A stretch of 64,000 bases of DNA from Collinsella sp. AF23-2 (GTDB taxonomy: Bacteria; Actinomycetota; Coriobacteriia; Coriobacteriales; Coriobacteriaceae). The stretch's first letter is position 1; each line of letters opens with the position of its first letter. This document shows, one piece after another, positions 60,513-64,000 of the stretch. The notes under the pieces were generated by a model. That model had not been told where the DNA came from, made no database searches, and saw nothing but the letters and a program-made list of their open reading frames with translations. The stretch lies in the NCBI RefSeq assembly GCF_003459245.1, contig NZ_QRVG01000002.1, positions 82,715 to 146,714 on the forward strand. The letters run 5' to 3'. Both the position numbers and the translations under genes were made by a program.

Positions 60513-60580
60513 AGTGATTAGGGTCCAGAAACTTTCGATGCCTGGAACCGGAGGGGAGCCTGCGGGTTCCCCCTTTTTTT
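60513..60580 (+). ncRNA. Putative AbiF-associated small RNA
   Basis: A predicted transcript of about 68 nt between a good promoter and a strong terminator, with no open reading frame, directly in front of an Abi_2-family gene. I recall that AbiF/AbiD-type genes are often preceded by a structured RNA (Rfam motif abiF RNA) that may serve as its antitoxin or guide. This location and size fit. I cannot confirm the fold by covariance. The end is GGGGAGCC TGCG GGTTCCCC followed by seven T. Confidence 0.5.
60553..60580 (+). terminator. Rho-independent terminator of the putative small RNA
   Basis: Eight-pair stem GGGGAGCC / GGTTCCCC (one G-U) with loop TGCG, followed by C and seven T. It ends 14 bases before the Abi start, so the Abi gene depends on readthrough or its own promoter. 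Confidence 0.85.
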
Positions 60581-60594
60581 CGGGAAGAGCGACG

Positions 60595-61528
60595 ATGCCC
60601 AAAGAATTCCTCACCTACCAGCAGCAGATGGAGAAGCTCAAAAGCTCCGGCCTCAGAATCGAGGACGAAGAGGTTTGCCGGAGGGTCCTTGCGGACATCG
60701 GCTATTTCCCGGTCGTGAACGGTTACCAGTCGTTTTTCCGCGACCCGAGCACCCGGGTATACCGCGAAGGCGCCACTTTTGGAGACATCCTAGCGCTTTA
60801 CGAGTTCGACGTAGAGCTCAGGGAGATAATGCTCGATGCACTGCTCAAGGTCGAGGCGAAGATCAGGTCGGCGCTAGCCTACGAGTTCTGCGCTGTATAT
60901 GGGCGAGTCCCAGAGTAAGTATCTAGACGCCCGCTGCTACGCGACATCGAAGGGCGCGAAGCGTGTTCTCCCGAAGCTGCTGAACATGCTTGATTATATC
61001 GCCAACAAGGATACCAGCCATGAATACCTCGCCTACTACCGCAGGGCATATAAGAACGTGCCGCTGTGGGTCACTGTGAACGCCATGACCTTCGGACAGA
61101 TTTCAAAAATGCTCACGGCACTTAGGGACAACGAGAAAGCCAAGATCGCCAAGAGATTCGGGGTCGGAAATCCAAAGGAACTCTCTTCGTTTATCCGCGT
61201 GCTAGCCCTCTACAGGAACGTCTGCGCGCATGGAGAGCGTCTCTTCTTCCACAGGTGCCACGTATAGATTCCTGACACGGCCTTGCACGCCAAGCTCGGC
61301 ATCGAAAAGATTGGGCCGGATTACGTTTGCGGCGAGGTAGACGTCTTCTCGGCAGTGATCACCCTTCGATACCTCCTGCGCGACGACGAGTTCAAGGCAT
61401 TCAAAGCTAAGCTCGTCAAGTGAGTTAACGGATACTTGTCATTGGATGAGAGCATCGGCGAGGAGCGCCTCCTTGAGGCCATGGGGTTCCCAGTCGAATG
61501 GAAGAAGATAACCAGGTATAAAATTTAA
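60595..61528 (+). pseudogene. Broken Abi_2-family (AbiF/AbiD-like) abortive-infection gene
   Basis: Full-length homology over about 310 codons is broken into parts. Frame 1 (60595-60918): LTYQQQMEKLKSSGLRIEDEE, YFPVVNGYQSFFRDP, VEAKIRSALAYEFC. A +1 shift near 60905 leads to frame 2 (from about 60899): SKYLDARCYATSKG, VPLWVTVNAMTFGQIS, LYRNVCAHGERLF (the RNxxxH-type motif of this HEPN-like family). Frame 2 has in-frame stops at 61265 (TAG) and 61421 (TGA) and then continues to 61528. So it is inactivated unless sequencing errors are present. The RNA in front is intact. Confidence 0.75.
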
Positions 61529-61571
61529 GATCGACCCACCTAAAAGCAAAATGGCTTAGGATCTATCTAAC

Positions 61572-61685
61572 ATGAACCACGAATCGGATCATACAGTTGA
61601 GGCTGCCAAGAAAGTAATAGACGCCGGCCTTCTTGAGCTGTTCGAGCGCCTGCAAGCTGTTAAGCATGCAGGCGCTCGAATCTAA
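61572..61685 (+). other. Short open frame overlapping an inverted repeat
   Basis: A 37-codon frame (MNHESDHTVEAAKKVID...) with no clear ribosome site ends inside an inverted repeat whose 13-base arms, TTCGAGCGCCTGC / GCAGGCGCTCGAA, lie at 61641-61653 and 61668-61680. It may be a remnant of a larger gene or part of a structured RNA. The surrounding 61529-61881 holds no other supported gene. Confidence 0.25.
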
Positions 61686-61881
61686 GTACGATCCATGACA
61701 TGAAACCTGACCGACGCACAACGACGGCTTTCCATGTCAAAAGGACACTGAAGTGTGAGGTGGTTCGAGTCTCGCTAATACAAATAATCAGCAGTTCAGG
61801 TCTTATGGGAATAATTTTATTCGCATCGCGTTGCTTCTAAGCGGTTGTTTATACCTGGATGTATACACTAAGGAGGCAGCA

Positions 61882-62160
61882 ATGCTTTTGAGCTATGTTC
61901 AGCTAGATGACGGCGCTCAGTTTGCCTACTCAGAAACACGAGATGACGGGACCGTTCGCGTACCCGTCGAGCGTCCGGTTGACTTTGGCTTTGACCATGC
62001 AGAATGCTTCTTGCCTGCGGTTAATTGGTTCAATGTCGAAGGTTTTTCTACTGACGATCTGGATTTTTTGACCGAGTTCGTTAGATCAAACGCCCCATTT
62101 ATCTTCGAACTTGCAGAACGGCAAAAAACCGGATCGGCGGTTTCGGCGCTGGCCCCCTGA
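61882..62160 (+). CDS. Small acidic protein of unknown function
   Basis: A 92-residue protein (SYVQLDDGAQFAYSETRDDG...) that I do not recognise. ATG at 61882 has AAGGAGGC five bases upstream, which is why I drop the longer frame from 61831. A short inverted repeat TATAC...GTATA (61850-61865) lies just upstream and may be an operator. A nucleotidyltransferase gene follows after 28 bases, so it may be part of a three-gene cassette. Confidence 0.55.
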   Translation: MLLSYVQLDDGAQFAYSETRDDGTVRVPVERPVDFGFDHAECFLPAVNWFNVEGFSTDDLDFLTEFVRSNAPFIFELAERQKTGSAVSALAP

Positions 62161-62188
62161 CGTTCTACTGTTGAACGGCAAATAACAC

Positions 62189-62500
62189 ATGATTTCGCCT
62201 ACAGACATATCCACCGTCGCCTCCCGCGTGCTGGCTCAATACGACGTCAGAGAAGCCTATTTATTTGGTTCGTTTGCCCGAGGCGAGCAAACGCCCAATA
62301 GCGATATTGACTTGCGCCTAGTCTGCGGCAACACCATGACGTTCGGCACGCTTTACGAACTCTCCCATGAGCTCGAGAGGGAACTTGGGCGAAAGGTTGA
62401 TATCGTCACCAACCCACCAGAGCACATGCGCCTGCCCTTCCGCAAAAGTATCAAGCAAGATGAGGTGCGCATCTATGAAGCAACATGTGCGGGACGATGA
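62189..62500 (+). CDS. Minimal nucleotidyltransferase (MNT-type)
   Basis: 103-residue MNT-domain protein. The signature GSFARGEQTPNSDIDL near residue 28 gives the GSxxxG and DxD metal motif. The third catalytic Asp is likely in RKVDIVT near residue 68. Such proteins are antitoxins of MNT/HEPN type VII toxin-antitoxin pairs, which AMPylate the toxin. Here the next gene does not look like a HEPN toxin. The ribosome site is weak. Confidence 0.8.
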   Translation: MISPTDISTVASRVLAQYDVREAYLFGSFARGEQTPNSDIDLRLVCGNTMTFGTLYELSHELERELGRKVDIVTNPPEHMRLPFRKSIKQDEVRIYEATCAGR

Positions 62501-62837
62501 GTTTGCGAATATCATCCTGCTATCTGATCCTCCCGATGTACTCAACGTTGAGAGCCTAAAGGCCATCCGCGATGGGGATGCGTTGATAGCCACGGGAAAG
62601 CCCAGCCGGTCTAACGCAAAAATAGCTCGCCACCCAATCGGGGGTTTACTTCGCGCTATACAGCTCTACGAGCAGATCCGACTCGACCTACGCCGTGCCT
62701 CGCTCTCTTCGGCATTGGCGCTCGCAAAGACCCTAAACTGCGCCATCGAAGACCCTGTCAGGCAACCGGTTGCTCTGGAGTACGATTCGAAACCCTGTTC
62801 ATCCGAAACAATCAATAGTAAGAATATTGCTGTTTAA
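62475..62837 (+). CDS. Unknown protein overlapping the MNT gene
   Basis: A 120-residue helix-rich protein beginning KQHVRDDEFANIILLSDPP. ATG at 62475 lies inside the MNT gene with GAGG nine bases upstream, so it is probably translated from the same transcript. I do not find the RX4-6H motif expected of HEPN toxins. It may still be the MNT partner or a degenerate one. Confidence 0.5.
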   Translation: MKQHVRDDEFANIILLSDPPDVLNVESLKAIRDGDALIATGKPSRSNAKIARHPIGGLLRAIQLYEQIRLDLRRASLSSALALAKTLNCAIEDPVRQPVALEYDSKPCSSETINSKNIAV

Positions 62838-62843
62838 CTTTCC

Positions 62844-62878
62844 TTTACGTACGTATTTAAATGAAACTATAATACGTA
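62844..62878 (+). promoter_or_regulatory. Promoter and operator of the Phd/RelE-type pair
   Basis: TTTACG and TATAAT are 18 bases apart. An inverted repeat TACGTATT / AATACGTA (62850-62878) spans the -10 box, as expected for autorepression by an antitoxin. Confidence 0.65.
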
Positions 62879-62906
62879 TTAGAGACAGATTTTAAAGGAG
62901 GTTGCT

Positions 62907-63275
62907 ATGGTTGCCGTGATAGACAAGAAACTCGTTTTCGGACGCGAACAGGTGCTGACTTCGACGCAGGCAAGCAAAAATTTTGGCGAAGCGAGACGTC
63001 GCGCTCGAAGAGAACCGCAATTTGTCTCAGACAGGAACGATGGCATCGATACTGTTATCGTTGGCTTCGACGAGTTCGAAGCGATGGCGGTCGAACTCGA
63101 ACAGCTCCGAGAGGAGCGCCTGCACGCTATAGCCGCTGCAAGGCTCGCGCAGGGCGACACTGATTCGAATCGCAAGGGCATTCCGTTCTCCGATACCGCG
63201 GGACGTGAGAGGTTCGAGGCCATGCTAGAAGCCGAGGCAACCGATCCCATTTCCGACGAGGAGCTGTTCGAGTGA
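62907..63275 (+). CDS. Phd/YefM-type antitoxin
   Basis: Putative type II antitoxin (122 aa). The N-terminal part (QVLTSTQASKNFGEARRRARREPQF) resembles the Phd/YefM DNA-binding fold, and VSDRNDGIDTVIVGFDEFEAM is the usual second half. A long acidic C-terminus, GRERFEAMLEAEATDPISDEELF, would wrap the toxin. AAAGGAGG precedes the ATG by five bases. The stop overlaps the toxin GTG start by four bases. Confidence 0.75.
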   Translation: MVAVIDKKLVFGREQVLTSTQASKNFGEARRRARREPQFVSDRNDGIDTVIVGFDEFEAMAVELEQLREERLHAIAAARLAQGDTDSNRKGIPFSDTAGRERFEAMLEAEATDPISDEELFE

Positions 63276-63586
63276 GCGTGGCTAGGTTTAAGGTTGAGTT
63301 TTACGACAAGACTGCCGAGAAAGAGTATCTGTCACTCGATGGCTCGGTTCGCGCTATGGCGGACAAAGGTATTGCGCGCCTTGCACTTCGGGCCGATGAA
63401 ATTGGCAAGCCGCTTTCGGGTCTTCTTGCAGGTTGTAGGGAACTTAAGTTTCGTACTGATGGCATTCGCGTAATTTATCGCATCCGCGACGGGCACGTCG
63501 AAGTAGTTCAAATCATCGCAATAGGTGCAAGGGACAAGGTCAAGGTTTTCGACCTGACATCTAGACGCTTGGACAGCGATGATTGA
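63272..63586 (+). CDS. RelE/ParE-superfamily toxin
   Basis: Small basic protein (104 aa) of the RelE fold: FKVEFYDKTAEKEYLSL, GCRELKFRTDGIRVIYRIRDG (core strand with the conserved Arg) and VQIIAIGARDKVKVFD. RelE toxins cut mRNA in the ribosome; gyrase-poisoning ParE members share this fold, so the target is uncertain. GTG start overlaps the antitoxin stop. Confidence 0.8.
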   Translation: MSVARFKVEFYDKTAEKEYLSLDGSVRAMADKGIARLALRADEIGKPLSGLLAGCRELKFRTDGIRVIYRIRDGHVEVVQIIAIGARDKVKVFDLTSRRLDSDD

Positions 63587-63669
63587 TTGCCTCAAGAATA
63601 TCAATTTAGGTTGCATGGTCGAAATGCCCGGGTTAAACGCACGGATTCAGTCAGCAGAAGGACGGCGTG

Positions 63670-63972
63670 ATGAAAACGTTAAATGCAACGACATGCCCTG
63701 ATAGTTGTTGCAGCAATTATCCTGAAAGCATGACTTTTGACAACTGTACAGAAGACGCAACCGACCCTATCGTGCCGAAAGCACCCCGTACTTTACCCGA
63801 TGATCTGGACAGCATCGCCTTGATCGACGAAGCTGCCACCCCGAGACGTCGTGGTTCAAGCTGTAAAGCAGTGTTGAGCTGCGATTTTAGTGGTTACGGC
63901 GTTTGCCATGGCGCGGCTGACGCGCACGAATTGGTTGATTTCCGATCTCAGCCGAACATATTGAGCAAATAG
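63670..63972 (+). CDS. Hypothetical protein with Cys-rich N-terminus
   Basis: A 100-residue frame (MKTLNATTCPDSCCSNYPES...). It has AAGGA about seven bases upstream of the ATG. The cysteine cluster TCPDSCCSNYP is unusual, but I recognise no domain and the rest is low in conserved character. It could be a remnant. The window ends shortly after. Confidence 0.3.
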   Translation: MKTLNATTCPDSCCSNYPESMTFDNCTEDATDPIVPKAPRTLPDDLDSIALIDEAATPRRRGSSCKAVLSCDFSGYGVCHGAADAHELVDFRSQPNILSK

Positions 63973-64000
63973 GCCGTTCCCGCACCTAGCCGAACGCCCC

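Noticed and set aside
60900..61430. Programmed frameshift or stop recoding in the Abi_2 gene
   Set aside because: There is no slippery heptamer or downstream stem at the shift, and two further stops of different type occur, so decay (or sequencing error) is simpler.

Overview
The window looks like a piece of a G+C-rich Coriobacteriia genome, most likely Collinsella or a close relative. This is an inference from gene content: a Gram-positive style capsule locus with no lipid A or LPS core genes, a glycogen operon with a fused debranching enzyme, a fused L-serine dehydratase, and many long intergenic palindromes. No rRNA or CRISPR array is present, and the only tRNA is tRNA-Ala(GGC).

Region 1 (1-7670, + strand) is a tightly overlapping cobalamin operon: cobU (cut by the window edge), cobS, a cobU-like/cobC fusion, cbiB, cobD, cobQ, cobO, cbiC, cbiJ. 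It is visibly richer in G+C than what follows. It ends at a scrap of an IS21-type transposase and a palindromic repeat. Region 2 (7.8-24.6 kb) is chromosomal backbone: a MacAB-type efflux operon, an L,D-transpeptidase, serine dehydratase, metK, gltX, priA, def, fmt and rsmB. Five long imperfect palindromes lie between these genes, and two of the window's repeats form a clear 65-69 bp family. Region 3 (24.3-38 kb, - strand) is glycogen metabolism: glgB, glgP, glgC, glgD, glgA and a GH13-GH77 fusion. GlgA and GlgB both carry Lys/Ala/Thr-rich, histone-H1-like C-terminal tails. The divergent control region upstream of glgB holds two TGGTAAAAC-type inverted repeats. Related half-sites lie upstream of the GH13-GH77 gene, which suggests one regulon.

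Region 4 (39.5-55.4 kb, + strand) follows tRNA-Ala and a long leader. It is a capsule or exopolysaccharide locus headed by a NusG-paralogue antiterminator (LoaP-like). The rest encodes a phosphoglycosyl transferase, a WecG/TagA-type transferase, capE-capF-capG for UDP-L-FucNAc, two GT4 transferases, an acyltransferase, a Wzy-like polymerase, a pyruvyl transferase, a TPP enzyme paired with a reductase, and a Wzx flippase. Each of the two GT4 genes contains a long perfect palindrome, and the acyltransferase gene contains a run of nine G.

Region 5 (55.4-64 kb) is accessory DNA: a sortase-type surface protein; a TrlF-like PHP-ATPase overlapping a small unknown partner; a probable small RNA just upstream of a broken Abi_2-family gene; a three-gene cassette with a minimal nucleotidyltransferase; and a Phd/RelE-type toxin-antitoxin pair with a palindromic operator. 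The best candidates for under-described biology are the small RNA/Abi module, the PHP-ATPase pair, the H1-like tails on glycogen enzymes, and the perfect palindromes inside glycosyltransferase genes.
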